From Closterium sp. Naga37s-1 (lineage: Eukaryota > Streptophyta > Zygnematophyceae > Desmidiales > Closteriaceae), in contig CANJKZ010001237.1 in assembly GCA_947471745.1 (NCBI GenBank), forward strand, positions 1,637,001 to 1,701,000: DNA of 64,000 nt, given 5' to 3'. The position numbers and the translations under genes are program-made. How positions within the stretch are numbered: the stretch's first letter is position 1; each line of letters begins with the position of its first letter. Positions 43,113 to 55,504 of this stretch are shown here, piece after piece. The notes beneath the pieces were generated by a model. It ran no database searches and was not told where the DNA came from. It saw only the letters and a program-made list of their open reading frames with translations.

Positions 43113-46100
43113 CTCCCCTGCCGCGCTCACGCTTGGGCACCCAACCCGCACGGCAGAACTACACGGAGAAAACTCGTTGTCATCGTACACCCCATACACA
43201 GCACGATGTCACCGCACCAGCAATGCAGAAGGATATGGCGCCTACTGCTGCACGTCGTCATCCCCGTCGCCGACGTAGGCCAGACGCACTTGGCCGATCA
43301 CGAAGGAGCACCGGTTGAAGGCCGGAAAGTGCAGCGCCTTTGTCAAGAAGTCGGCCGGCTACTCGGTGTTGTGCCAACACACCATAGTGGCACGGTCATC
43401 GCACTCCCATTCAGCCTACAAGCCTGCTCAGCTTCTGGAATTTTGTGGGGATGTTCGTCAGCATCTCTTCATCATACCCTCAAAGTTTCAGATTGTTTGA
43501 AGCAGTTAACACGACATGACAACGTTTTAAGTTTCAAGACTTATGGCATTCCGGATGTGTGTGTTACTCTTCTTGGGTAACACCCGAGTTCACCATTTCG
43601 GCTGCTGACTCATCTACCAAGCTCTGATTAGTCTGAAAATCGGTGTGGCAGTCCTTTGCCTTGTTTTACAGGTGGTCACCGAGTTTCGGGACAACCCCGC
43701 TTCGGAGCAGCACGTGACAGCTGTCGAAATTTACTGTTCCGTCGTCATGGTGCACTGTTGGCAGCATTTCCCTTGCCACCCTTTCATTGTTGTCATGCCA
43801 ATGGTGCAGGGACAGAGAATGAGACAAGAAGCTCAGGTGGTCAAGTGGAACTCTACCACCCTCCTTTTGAGAAGTGTGGTCTTCCTGGAAGCAGCTTGCA
43901 AGAGGGTACAAGTGGGAAGACAAGCTGACTCATGGTTGGCTTGACTCACTATTGGTAGCCTTGAGTACAGCTCTGAACATCCAAGTGTGGTTAGCTTTGC
44001 TGACCTAGCTAGGACGTTTCCCATCCTTCTCTAGCATTTCTCCCCTAAAGCTCAACCTTCTCTGAGTTCCCAGGATGATCCCAACCCCTCAAGAGTTCCC
44101 TAGGCAATGTTGTACTTACCTCTTCTTTGAATCAATTATAGTAAATATTATCAGATGCGGTTACGTTTTAGATCTCTACGTAGCGCTCAAATCTCTGATT
44201 GAGACAAGCAATATACCGTTGGAAAGCAGACACCTAAGGCTCAATGCAGTCCATGTTTCAGCGTTTACCTGGGACGGAGCTGACGGTTGCGGTGTTTTGA
44301 ACAGAGGCGGTCCCAAGTTGTCAGATTCTACTTAGGCGGTTTCATGAGCTTCCGCGACCCCTAGGTGGACTCTAGACTATAACACTCGGAAGTCGGGATG
44401 TACCTCAGCACAAACTTCCCGCGCTTCACCATCTTCTACAGCCAGGCATATCGCCGCTCTATGTACTTGAGGTTTCCCTTCAGCCACAAGCCTTCGGCGA
44501 CCATGATGGCCTACTGGTTGTCCACCCGAAGGACGGTCGACGTCTCGGCGTCGAGCAGCTGGAACTCTGCAAAGAGGAAGCGAAGTCGATGAGCCTCCTT
44601 GCCTGCTTCCGTGGCCGCGACGTACTCCGACTCGGTCAACGAGAGCGTCGCGCACTTGATGCGCTGGCTCGACCAGGAGACAGCGCCCCCCCCAAAGACG
44701 AATATGTAGCCGCCCGTGCTCGTCTGTTTCTGCTTGTCGCCAGCGTCGTCGGCGTCCGCGTAGCCAACCAGACATAGCGACTGTGGTCCACCGCCAAAAT
44801 CTAGGGCGGTGTCACGGATGTCGGCGAGGTAGGCGAGGCAGCAGTCGACCTCGCGCCAGTGCTGGTCGCTCCTCACCGCCAGGCCGCTCCACAGCTTGCT
44901 GCATGCGAAGGCGATGTCCGGCCTCGTTGTCGTCGTCGCGAACTGCAGTGAGTCGACCTTCTGCAGGTACTCCTCCTACTCGCGCGCCTGAGCCTCCTCG
45001 TTGTCGAACGTCAGCTCGGCGTAGGCGTCGACGGAAACCGGCGTCTTCGGGATTCGCCCGGTCTGCTCCTCGTCGATGAAGGGCCTGTGCAGCCTGTCGA
45101 CGTGCGTCTGCTGGTGCAGCCACAGCTTCCTCGCCGGCCTCTCACGCACAATCTCCACCCCGAGGCAGCTCGTTCAGCTCTTTCAGCATCGTGAGGATGC
45201 TGCTGGCAGCTATCAGGTCGTCGACGTACACGAGCACCCAACACGTCACCCCGTCGTCGCTGACTTTGAAATACAGTACCTGGTCGACCTAGCTCTTCTG
45301 CCAGTCGGCGCCAGTTAGCACTGCATCAAGCGCCGTGTACCACAGTAGCGGCGACTGCTTCAGCCCGTAGAGGCTCTTCAGCAGCTTGCACACGCGTCCG
45401 GTCCCGTCATTGTAGTAGTCCGATTGGTACATGAAGAGCACGCAATCGAGCTGCATCATGTTCAGGTCGAGGACGGCGACAATTCTGAGGAAGGTCCTCA
45501 TCGTGACGTAGCTCCCGACCGGCGCATACTTCTCTTTGTAGTCTGCGCCGTACACCTGCGTGAAGCCCTTCACAGCCAGCCTCGCCTTCTCACGGGCGAC
45601 CGTGTCGTCGATGTGGTACTTCGTCATTAGCACCCACCGGTTCTTCATGATGTTCACCCCGCGTGGGCGCTCGACCAGCTCCCAAGTGCCGTTGGCGACA
45701 AGGCATCATATCTCCTCGTCCATGGCGGCCTTCACCGCTCCCATGTGCCAGCTCACCAACGCCTCCTTCACCGTCATCGTCGCAATGTCCCAGCAGTGCT
45801 CGGGGTCGGCGTGCATGTCAGGGTCGAGCTCGCGCAGGCCGACATCGGCCTTAGCATCGTCGAGCAGCGTAGTGAAGGCAAATTGCGGCAGACAGGCGTG
45901 GAAGCTCAGCCGCTCCGGTGGCTTCCGGGTTCGGCCTGAACGTCTCGGTTCAGGCTTCTTGACCGGAACCTCCACCATGTCGCTGTCGGTAGACTCCTCT
46001 CCTGCCGTCAGCTCCCCTTCGTCATCGACACCCTCATTGTCGACGAGCTGCTTCACAGGCTCACTTGTTGACTCTCTTTCATCGACATCTCCCCTGTCGC

Positions 46101-48321
46101 CTTCCCTGTCTGCTGCTCCCCTGTCGACGGCACTTCTGCTGCTGCCTCCTTCTCCACCAGCTCCCCTATCTGCTGGTCCCCTGTTGTTGATGGCTTCACG
46201 CCCCGGTCGACGAGCTTGGCGTCTCGTCGGCCACCGGCGATGCCATTGGCCGGCACCACAGGCCACACCGACTACAGCCTCTGCTCAAGCAGGTCCGCGA
46301 AGAGGGGTGGTGAAGCGGGAACAGGGGGAGGAGGAGGGATAGGGACGTCCACGACGTCCTTTTCAGCAGGCTCGCCGACTTCTGCGAGCAGCGAGAAGGG
46401 TGTCGTCGAGGTGTCCGTCGGCGGGTTAGCATGCGTCCGCCCCGACGCCAGCCCGTACTTCGCCTTCCAAACCTCCAGCAATAGCGTCTCATAGAAGATC
46501 GCCTCGACCGTGGTGACGATCTTGCGGTCGGTGAGGTCAAAGACCTCCCACTCCTTGCTCTCGAGCGACACCCCAAGGTGAATCCCCCATCGAGCCTTCG
46601 GCGCCAGCTTTCCGCCGCGCTGCTGCTCGGTGACCATGAACTACACCATGCAGCCCCACACGCGCGCCAGCGTCAGGTCGGGGTTCTTCCCAAGTCGTGG
46701 ACGATGCCCTTCCCATCGACGAATTCGGTGAACTCCCTCTCGAGGTACTCTCCTCCACGGTCGGAGCGGAGCATCAGCACCGTCTTCTTCGTCTGCCGCT
46801 CCACCACCAGCAGCCACTTCTCAAACTCCCGCAGCACATCGCCCTTCTTAGCGACTGGCTTCACCCACACATACCGAGTGTGGCAGTTCTTCAGCAGCAG
46901 TAAATACAGGCTGCCGTCCTTGGTAGCCACCCGAAATGGCCCGCACAAGTCACTGTGCACGACAGCCAGGGCCTCTTCGGCGTCGAAGCTCTTATCGGGG
47001 AAGGTGTGCCGCTCCAGCTTCCCGTCAACGCACGAGACACACGGCAAGTCAGCCACGTTCGACGGCTTGATGTCGAAGCCGGTGGCGACTTCATGCTGCG
47101 CCGAGCTCTTGATAGTGTCGACGCCGACGTGTGCAAGCCTCGCATGCTCCCGGGTGGGGGTTCGACTTCGTCGCTGAAGAGATCGTTCGTAGAGCCACCA
47201 CCTCGGTCGATGTCGACGACAGCTTCGTCGAGCATGGCCGAAGGTCGGTGCAGAAGACGCGGCCAGTGTAGCGAGTTCGACCGATCACATCGCCTGCACT
47301 CGACACGAGTAACATCACGTCGCTATCGTCCTGTAGCTTCATGCCACTGTCCTTTAGCTGGCCGGCTGACAGCAGGTTCGCATGCACACCCCGGACGTAG
47401 AGCACGTCTCGGAGGAGGACCTGCTTCCCGGCCTCCCCTTGCAGACCTACTGTGCCGCGGCCTTCGACGGTCTGTAGAGCCCCGTTGAAAGCGCGACATG
47501 CTTCACGTCGCCGCTCGGCGCCATGTCGACGAAGTCCTCTTTCGTCACAATGAGATGGTGCGAGCAGCCGCTGTCGAGCAGCACCACCGTCGGGTCCGCT
47601 TGCACGACGGTCGCGAACGCTTTGAAGTCCTCCCTAGCTTCCGGCGCAAGCGAAAGTGTCGGCTCCACCACGCCGACCATTGAGCACGACGCCTCCCCGT
47701 CGCCTCGGCCCTTGCCGCTGGAGGAGTCGACGTCCTTCTTCGACGGCGTCTTCTTCGATGCCCGCTTCTCCTTACGCGGCTTCTCATCCTGGCTTCGACG
47801 ACCGTTGGCCGACCTCCCACGGCCTCCTCTGCCGTCGTCATCGTTGGAATTGCCGTGGTTGGGACACTCAAAGGAGAGGTGGTCGGGGTCGCCACAAACC
47901 CAGCACTCTTGCCGTCGACCACCACCTCTGCTATCCTTGTCCCTCATCGACTTCGTCTGGTCAACGTCCTTCGTCCACCTCCCACCTCCGCTACCACCTC
48001 CACCTGGCTTCCCACTCTGCCCCTGTTGACGACTCTGCTTCGTTGGGGCGGCGTGATTCGCCTGCAAAAGGAGCTCCGTGGGCCGTTCTGCCTCCTGCAT
48101 CGCATGATGTGGCTGGTGAGGGTGTCCTCGTCGAGCGACTCCCGCATGCCGGGCATCACCAACATCCGGCGCATCAGGTTGTAGCCTCTCGAAAGGACCT
48201 TGATGACGTGCGTGACGTATGACGCCGTCGAGTAAGCCACGCCGGCCATCCGTATGTCGGCCAGGATCCGTCGAGCGCGGTTGCAGTAGTCCATCGCCGA
48301 CTCTTGCTCACCCATCCTGAG
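43113..48321 (-). pseudogene. Element F polyprotein: gag C-terminus, protease, integrase, RT, RNase H
   Basis: Right to left. Gag C-terminus with CCHC knuckle CWVCGDPDHLSFEC (about 47870-47910); protease region (LLDSGCSHHLIV near 47560-47590; YVRGVHANLLSAGQL near 47380). Integrase at 46673-47056 (PCVSCVDGK, HSDLCGPF, RSDRGGEYL). An acidic and Ser-rich linker is at 45706-46266. RT is at 45200-45657 (VKGFTQVYGADY, YGLKQSPLLWY, intact YVDDL near 45224). RNase H is at 44390-44876 (YADADDAGDKQKQTSTGG, SLTESEYVAA) and resumes at about 43250-43361 beyond J (PADFLTKAL). Several frameshifts and stops are present, so it is inactive. Confidence 0.85.
43367..44384 (+). mobile_element. J: lone LTR inserted in the RNase H of F
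   Basis: 1018 bp from TGTTGTGCCAACA to CTAGACTATAACA, with CTCGG duplications at 43362-43366 and 44385-44389. Its end ACTATAACA matches the end of the family B LTR in element orientation, and its start TGTTG is also like B, so it is probably a solo LTR of a B-like family in plus orientation. It has no coding domain. It splits F between VLRYIPTSE and the PADFLTKAL tail. Confidence 0.85.
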
Positions 48322-48468
48322 TGTCAAACTATAATTGTTATGGTTTGTATTTGGTATTCTAGGTGGTGTGCACTTATGTTTAGGGTTGGCTAGGGGTGAC
48401 CAGGGTTTGCTATATCTTCCTTGTCTTTGTCATTTCTAGTCATTCATTATTCCATTACCTCGTTGACA
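48322..48468 (+). repeat. 5' LTR of element G and adjacent primer site
   Basis: TGTCAAACTATAATTG to CTCGTTGACA, 147 bp, followed at 48469 by TGGTATAGAGCAG. The start TGTCAAAC is shared with the A3 LTR. Confidence 0.9.
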
Positions 48469-48639
48469 TGGTATAGAGCAGTTCGATTCCCATTGCCCAC
48501 CGCCCCGCGCTCGCCCGTTAGTAACGCGTTACCCGTAGTGCCCCGTCACCCCTTAGCGCCAGCAACCCCCCCCCCCCACCCTCCCCACCCCCACCCCGTC
48601 GAATCGCGCGCTAGAGAGAGACCACCGCGGGTCCCCCAC

Positions 48640-49960
48640 GTCACGTCCTAGGAAGGCCCCCGCGGGTCCCCCAAAATCACGAGCTGGAAGGCCCCCGCGG
48701 GCCCCCGAATCGCGAGTTAGAAGGACCCCCGCGGGTCCCCCACATCGCGACCTAGGAAGGCCCCTGCGGGCCCCCCGAATCGCGATCTAGAAGGACCCAC
48801 GCGGGTCCCCCCCACGTCGCAACCTAGGAAGGCCCCCGCGGGCCCCCGAATCGCGAGCTAGAAGGACCCCCGCAGGTAACCCCATGTCGCGACCTAGGAG
48901 GGCCCCCGCGGGCCCCCGAATCGCGCGTTGAAAGGGCGCTCCCCCCCCCCCCCCCCCCCCCCCCCCGTCGCCCGTCGCCCCGCAGCCCTCCCCGTTGCGT
49001 CCCTTCCCCGTCGCCTCCCCGTCGCGTCCCTTCCCCGTCGCCTCCCCGTCGCGTCCCCTCTCCGTCGCCTCCCCGTCGCGTCCCCTCTTCGTCGCCTCCC
49101 CGTCGCGTCCCCTCCCCGTCGCGTCCCCTCTCCGTCACCTCCCCTTCCCCTACCCGTCGCGTCCCCTCCCCGCCGCCCTGCAATCCGCCAGCTCCGTACG
49201 CGCCCCCGTACGCCAGCCACGTCGCGTCCCCGTTCGCCAGCCCCGTCGCCAGCCCCGTCTGCCAGCCTCGTCGCCAGCCCTGTCCGCCAGCCCCGTCCGC
49301 CAGCCCCGTCCGCCAGCCCCGTCGCGTACCCTCCGCCAGCTTCGCCTGCCACCAGCCCTCCAGAACGACCCAGGAACGACCGGAACCGCCCAGGACCGTC
49401 CAGAACCGCCCAGGACCGTCCATAACCGCCCAGAACCGCCCAGGACCGTCCAGAACCGCCCAGGACCGTCCATAACCGCCTAGAACCGCCCAGGACCGTC
49501 CACAACCGTCCAGAACCGCCCAGGACCGTCCAGGACCGCCCAGAACCGCCCATAACCGCCCAGGACCGCCCAGGACCGTCCAGAACCGTCCAGAACCGCC
49601 CAGGACCGTCCAGGACCGCCGAGAACCGCCGAGAACCGTCCAGAACCGCCCATAACCACCCACAACCGCCCAGAACCGCCCAGACCCGCCCAGAACCGTT
49701 CCCCACCGCCAGAACCAGCAGCAGCATAGGCTGCCCCCAGGAGAACCAGCAGCAGCATAGGCTGCCCCCAGCAGAACTAGCAGCAGCATAGGCTGCCCCC
49801 AGCAGAACCAGCAGCATCATAGACTCCACCCCCCCCCAGCAGAACCAGCAGCAGCATAGGCTGCCCCCAGCAGAACCAGCAGCAGTATTGGCTGCCCACA
49901 GCAGCATCAGCAGCAGCATAGGCTGCCCCCAGTAGACCCAGCAGTAGCATAGGCTGTAGC
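48640..49960 (+). repeat. G leader: successive GC-rich minisatellites and a 26-base C tract
   Basis: Four blocks follow one another. About 48640-48930 has units of CCTAGGAAGGCCCCCGCGGG and relatives; C26 is at 48941-48966. About 48970-49180 is CTCCCCGTCGCGTCCC. About 49360-49690 is CAGAACCGCCCAGGACCGTC (20 bp and variants). About 49700-49960 is CAGCAGCATAGGCTGCCCCC. No gag could be recognised. Long frames on both strands here are composition effects. Confidence 0.8.
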
Positions 49961-50014
49961 CAGCAACCGCTCCTAGCCGCTCCCCACCGCGCTCGGCCGT
50001 CTCTAGCACCTACC

Positions 50015-52436
50015 ATGGCGTGTGCTAGAGTTCTGGAGCAGCAGCACGGTCAGCCGCAGCGACAGCAGCTACAGCGCTCCCGGCAGTGGGGACCTGAGGG
50101 TCCTAGGAGTACCGGCCGCAGCAGCGGCTCAGCCAGTAGTGGGCGCGACGTCGGTCCCTGCGGGTACCGGATCCTGACTAGCCCGGGTGCTGGCACCACC
50201 TGCTGGAGTCCTGACCACTCTGCGTCCCGCTGCTACCGTCGCCTCGACGACCTCCACTGTGAGCGTTTTGGTCCTCACGCTATTACACCGCACTGGCCCT
50301 CGCGTCTTCGCCAGCGCACTGCTGCACCAGTTGAGTCTCACCTACCTGGTCCAGGACCTTTCCCGGCTGCACGAGTAGAGACCTGTGTTTCCAGTCTTGG
50401 TGCGTGTGTTGTTTCCAGTCCGGGCACCTCTTAGCGTCTTTGTGTAGGAGCTGCACCTACTACTAGTCTTGCACCAGCCTTTGTTGCTGGCTCGGGTGCG
50501 ACCTCACAGACTGCACAGCTTTCCTTCACCCTAGACTCTGGACCGTCCAGCTGTTCCTTTCGCGAGTGTACTGATCTCACACCACTTCGCACTCCAGTCA
50601 CTGTCGCCTTGGCTGACCCCAGTGTGGGACTTGTAGTTGCCCACAGCACCACCACTCTCCCGTGTCCAGCGGCTCCCTCTGGGATTCTCACAGGTCTCCC
50701 TCGTTCTCCAGGAATCTGGTGAGTGTCAGTCACCTCCACGACCTAGGTGTAGTCACTACTTTCCCACTGGACGAGCCTGTTGCCTCCTGCCCAGTCGGTG
50801 CCACTGGGGCGCCTCTGGCCACTTTCCACAGAGAGCCAGACTCTGGTCTGTACTCACTACACACTGGGTCCCACCACACTGAGTCAGGTCAGGTCAGGTC
50901 AGGTCAGGTCAGGTCATGTCACGTCAGGTAGCTGCTGTGTCGTGCGACTGTCGGTCACTCACCCACCCGTCGGTCCTCTGGCACCATCGTCTAGGTCACC
51001 CGTCGTTCCCACGTCTCAGTAGGATGGTACGTCACCGTCTGGTCTCATGTCTCCCAGAGTCGCTTGCCCCGCTACCTCGCTCACCTGTGCCGCTGTGCAC
51101 TCCTTGCGTCGAGGGTCGGCAGCGCGCTGCCCCTCACTCCTCCTCATTCTCCCCCCCACCACGGCTCCCTTCCAGACCCTGCACTTGGACATCTGGGGCC
51201 CCTCCCCGGTCCTTGGCCCACGTCAGGAGCGCTACTTCCTGATTGTCGTGGACGACTACTCCCGCTACACCACGGTTTTCCCCTTGCGACGGAAGGCCGA
51301 CGTGCCTACCGTCCTCGAGCCGTGGCTACTAGCGAGGGGTGGCGCCCAGGGCCTGTGTGGGCTCCGCCTACACTCGGACCGTGGTGGTGAGTTTTCTTCC
51401 ACTTGCCTGGAGACGTTCTATGAGGGTCAGGGGATCATCCAGTCTTACACGCTACCAGCCTCGCCGAAGCAGAACGGGGTAGCCGAGCGACGCATTGGCG
51501 TGGTCATGGAGGTTTCTCGGACCTCCATGTGCCATGCCGGTGCCCCCCAGTACTTGTGGCCTTAGGCAGTCCGCTACGCCACGCACCAACTGAACCTGTG
51601 GCCCAGTGACGCACGGCCACAGGTGACGCCGGTCTCCCTTTGGACAGGTTCTCCGGGCGTAGCAGCTGACTTCCGTGTTTGGGGTTCTCTGGCTCACGTT
51701 CGCGCCCCTGGCGCAAACAAGTTGTCTCCACGCACTCGTGCCTCCGTCTTGCTTGGCTTCCCTTTGGGTGTTCTACGACCCGGTCGCTTCTCAGGACGTC
51801 ACGTTCGACGAGTCTGTGTGTTACTACAGAAGTCGCCCCCACCAAGGAACTGAGGTCTTTCCCCCCCCGCTGTTCCTCACCCTTGAGCCCCCCCCAGTCG
51901 CCATGGTGCCCCCCCCTGCTTTCGCGCCCTGCCCCGTCAGGTGTGTCGCACGTCACTCCGCAGTCGTCCCCCCCGCAGCGTCCAGTCCCTGTCGTGTCTG
52001 GGGGTGCGGGTGGTGCAGTTGCGGAGGGTGAGGGTACTGGGGCTGCAGGAGCTGGTGGTGTCGGCTCTGGGGGTGCAGGGGGTGTGGGCGTGGAGGTCAC
52101 TCCCGTGGAGGACACGGCAGCCTCAAGTCGGCGGCCTCGCCCCGCGTCACCCCCTGGCTTCCCGTCCGTCCCGCAGTTCCCTCCTCGTTCTTCTCTGCGG
52201 CCGGTTGCTGCGAAGCTTGGGGTGTTGCTGCGGAAGGTACTGGAGGCCCCGGGGGTGTCGGTGGTGGAGGTGCTGGTTCTGGGGGTGCTGGAGCTGGAGG
52301 CACTGGCACTGTGGCGCCTAAACCGCGCACTGTACGTTTCCTTGACCCGTGAGAAGCGTCTCCTCCGGTTGGAAAGGGAGGAGCGTGAGCGGTTTGAGAC
52401 AGCAGCAGCAGCAGCAGCAGCAGCAAGAGCAGCAGC

Positions 52437-52509
<73 letters not shown>

Positions 52510-55020
52510 GCGGCGGCGGCAGCAGCAGCAGCAGGAGCAGTCTCAGTCGCAGCAGCAGGAGAGAGTAGAGGAGGGGTCACAGCAGCAGTAAGAGAGAGCA
52601 GAGGATGGGTCACGACTGCAGCAGCAGGTGCAGTTGCAGCCGCAGCAGGAGAGAGTAGAGGAGGAGTCACGAGTGCAGCAGCGGGTGGAGTTGCAGTCGA
52701 AGAAGGAGAGAGTAGAGAAGGAGTCACGACCGCACCAGGAGAGGGTAGAGCAGGAGTCCCGCCCGCAGCAGCGGGTGCAGCTGCAGCCGCAGCAGGAGAG
52801 GGCAGAGGAGGAGCGTCAGGAGCAGCAGCAGGGGCAGGTACCGTCGCAGCAGACGTCAGAGGAGGCGGAGCGGCAGCGACTGCGACTGCACGACCTGCCC
52901 GACCTAGCACCTGCATGCTTGGTTCGTGGTCCCCTACCGTCCCCTCCTGTTCCCCCCGTTCAGTCCCTTTCCTTGTCCTGGTGGACTCGTCGTTCTCCCC
53001 TCAGTCGTGCTGTGTCTCCAGAGCCCTGTCGGTCTTGTTACCGTGCAGACGGCCCGTTTCACCTTGTTCTCCGCTCTCGTGTTCCATCTCCTCCGGTCCT
53101 TCCACAGCCTCCTGAGTCGTCCCTCACTGTGCTTCACGACCCGTTGTCCGACTACCTCCGTGCCTTCCGTCCTGTCGTCTCTCGTATTCTGCCCGCGTTG
53201 GTCACTCACCCGACTACCCCTCTGTCGTCTGTCTCAGCTCTTGTTACCACTGTCGCTGGCTTTGCCTCTTCCCAACGTCTTGACTACGCCTCCCACCTGG
53301 TGAGCGGCACTGCTCGTTCTCCGTCCACTGGGGGTGTCCCTGTTTTTCCCCTGGAGGTACTGGAGGACAGGCAGTTCGAGCTTGTTTTTGCCAACTGTTC
53401 CTCATGTCTGCGCCATGCTGCTTGCCCTTGAGGGGGATCCAGGCGCCCTTGACATCCCGATCCCGCGCACTCACGCCGAGGCGGTCTCGAGACCCTGGGC
53501 TTCATACTGGATAGCAGCTGAGGAGGCAGAGATGGCATTTTATAGGTCCACAGGCACGTCGACGACGTCCCACCACCTGGGACGAACGTCGTCAGTGGCA
53601 TGTGGCTCTACAAGGTGGAGCGGCCGCCTGGGTCACCACCGGTGTTCAAGGCCCGTTATGTGGCGAGAGGGTTCAGTCAGCGCAGAAGGTAGAATTCTTT
53701 CATACCTTCGCTCCCACCCCAAAGATGACCTCTATTCGGGTGTTGCTGCATATAGCAGCTCAGCGCGACTACGAGTTGCACTCCTTGGACGTCTCCACAG
53801 CGTTCTTACAGGGGAGCCTGCACGAGAAGATCTGACTGCATCGTCCGCCTGGCTTTACTGGCTCTTTCCCTCCTCGGACCCTGTGGCAGTTGCGTCGACC
53901 GGTCTACGGCCTGCGCCAGGCTCCCCGCGAGTGGCACGACACGCTACGTACGACTCTTACAGCACTTTACTTCTTTCCGTCGTCTGCCGACCCATCGCTG
54001 TTCGTCCGCCGTGGCTCAACCCCGTTCTTTGTTCTGGTCTACGTTTATGACCTGATCTTCGCCACTCCTGACCGACGCGCACTGGCCTCCGTGAAGGAGG
54101 AACTGCAGAGGAGACACACTTGCACTGGCCTTGGTGAGCTGCAGCGCTAGCTTGGCCTGCAGATCACCAGGGACAGGGCAGCTCGCACCATTACGCTGGC
54201 GCAGTCGCATATGGTCGAGCAGATCCTCACGTGGTTTCGCTTCCCGTTCTCCAAGGTACAGCCCACCCCTCTTGCTGTGGATCATGGACTTACTGCTCCA
54301 CCTTCGGACGAGCCATTTGAGTCCAGTGGTCTATATCCTGAGCTGGTGGGTTGTCTCATGTACCTGATGACCTGTACTCGCCCAGACCTAGCTTACCCTC
54401 TTAGCGTCCTTGCGCGCTTTGTTGCGCCTGGGAGACACCGACCTTCCCACTGGTACGCTGCTAAGAGGGTGGCGAAGTATGTGGCGAGTACATCACGCAT
54501 GGGACTTGTACTTGGAGGGAAGCAGCCAGTTACACATACAGGTTTCTTGGACTCGTCGTGGGCCGACGACGCAGAGTCGTTGCGGTCTACACAGGGTTAC
54601 TGCTTCAGCCTTGGCACCGGGGCTGTTTCGTGGAAATTGACTCGGGCGTCGTCTGTCTCTAGTTCCAGCTGTGAGGCAGAGGTGTACGCTGCGGCCATGG
54701 TCGCCCAGGAGCTTCGCTGGCTGTCTTTCCTCCTCAGCGACCTCGGTGAGCGGCCTCGCTCTCCCCCAGTCTTGTTCGCCGACAACAGGTCTGCTATCCT
54801 GTTATGCGAGGAGCCCCGACTGGTTGGGAAGGCGAAGCACATCCAGCTTCGTTACTTCCTTCTGCAAGAGTTGCAGTAGCGTGGCCAGGCACTCGTGCGA
54901 CGTGTGGTCTCTGAGGCCAACACTGCAGATATCTTCACCAAGGCGTTGCTGCCTTGTGACCACCAGCGTTTCTGCACCCAGCTTGGCCTTGTATCTACAG
55001 ACCCTCACTTGCTTGTGTAG
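50015..55020 (+). pseudogene. Element G polyprotein: protease, integrase, RT, RNase H, broken
   Basis: Protease FTLDSGPSS (DSG at 50534-50542). Integrase about 50950-51565 (LWHHRLGHPS, LDIWGPSP, HSDRGGEFSS, KQNGVAERRIG), ended by a TAG near 51563 in the stretch where A4 has FLWPFAVRY. The linker has a long CAG tract (52399-52515) and Glu/Gln repeats. RT lies at 53500-54200 with a frameshift near 53690, a TGA near 53833 where relatives have Trp, and the catalytic box mutated to YVYD. RNase H 54211-54879 is close to family A (SSCEAEVYAAAM, ADNRSAILLCEE) and stops at TAG 54877-54879 where relatives have CAG. The tail NTADIFTKALLP continues to 55018. Confidence 0.88.
52399..52550 (+). repeat. CAG trinucleotide tract in the G linker
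   Basis: Roughly 40 CAG triplets with scattered CAA, TAG, GAG and CGG interruptions. In the frame of the downstream Gln/Glu-rich repeats they read as glutamine; in another open frame they read as alanine. Confidence 0.85.
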
Positions 55021-55357
55021 AGATGCTGTGTCTTGTTCTATTGCATCTCACTATATATCCTATATCTGTGCTTGTGGACAGGCCTTGTGGCCCATTGCTT
55101 TTGTAGAGATGCTTGTCATGCATGTCTTGTACTCTTGCATCTTCTATATTTGCTTTGTCATTGCATGTGAACTGGCCTTGTGGCCTCTTGTTTGTTCTCG
55201 GACTGCGTGGTGATTTGAGATCCACCTCGAGATTTGTTTAGTTCTTCTGAAATGGTCTTGTGACCGTTGTTTGCTCTTGCTGACTGGTCCTGTGACCCTT
55301 GCTTTTAGACAATGTGTTGCTTTCCACAGGATTACCGTCACCTAGACTATGGGGGTG

Positions 55358-55504
55358 TGTCAAACTATAATTGTTATGGTTTGTATTTGATAGTCTAGGT
55401 GGTGTACACTTATGTTTAGGGTTGGCTAGGGTTGACCAGGGTTTGCTATATCTTCCTTGTCTTTGTAATTTCTAGTCATTCATTATTCCGTTACCTCGTT
55501 GACA
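55358..55504 (+). repeat. 3' LTR of element G
   Basis: 147 bp, TGTCAAACTATAATTG to CTCGTTGACA, directly after CTATGGGGGTG. Confidence 0.92.

Larger units (their letters stand above)
48322..55504 (+). mobile_element. Ty1/copia element G, degenerate
   Basis: 147-bp LTRs at 48322-48468 and 55358-55504. The flanks CTGAG (48317-48321) and CAGAG (55505-55509) are a target duplication with one mismatch. They sit inside the gag of F, whose reading resumes across the insertion. About six LTR differences suggest it is older than A2 or B. Primer site TGGTATAGAGCAG is at 48469-48481 and polypurine tract CTATGGGGGTG ends at 55357. The protein is a distant relative of family A. Confidence 0.92.

Noticed and set aside
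43400..44335. Possible gene between the F LTR and RNase H
   Set aside because: The interval is explained as lone LTR J with exact 5-bp duplications; the short frames have no motifs.
48824..50016. Minus-strand frames of 300-370 residues over the G leader
   Set aside because: Encoded by GC-rich tandem repeats, antisense to element G, no domain.
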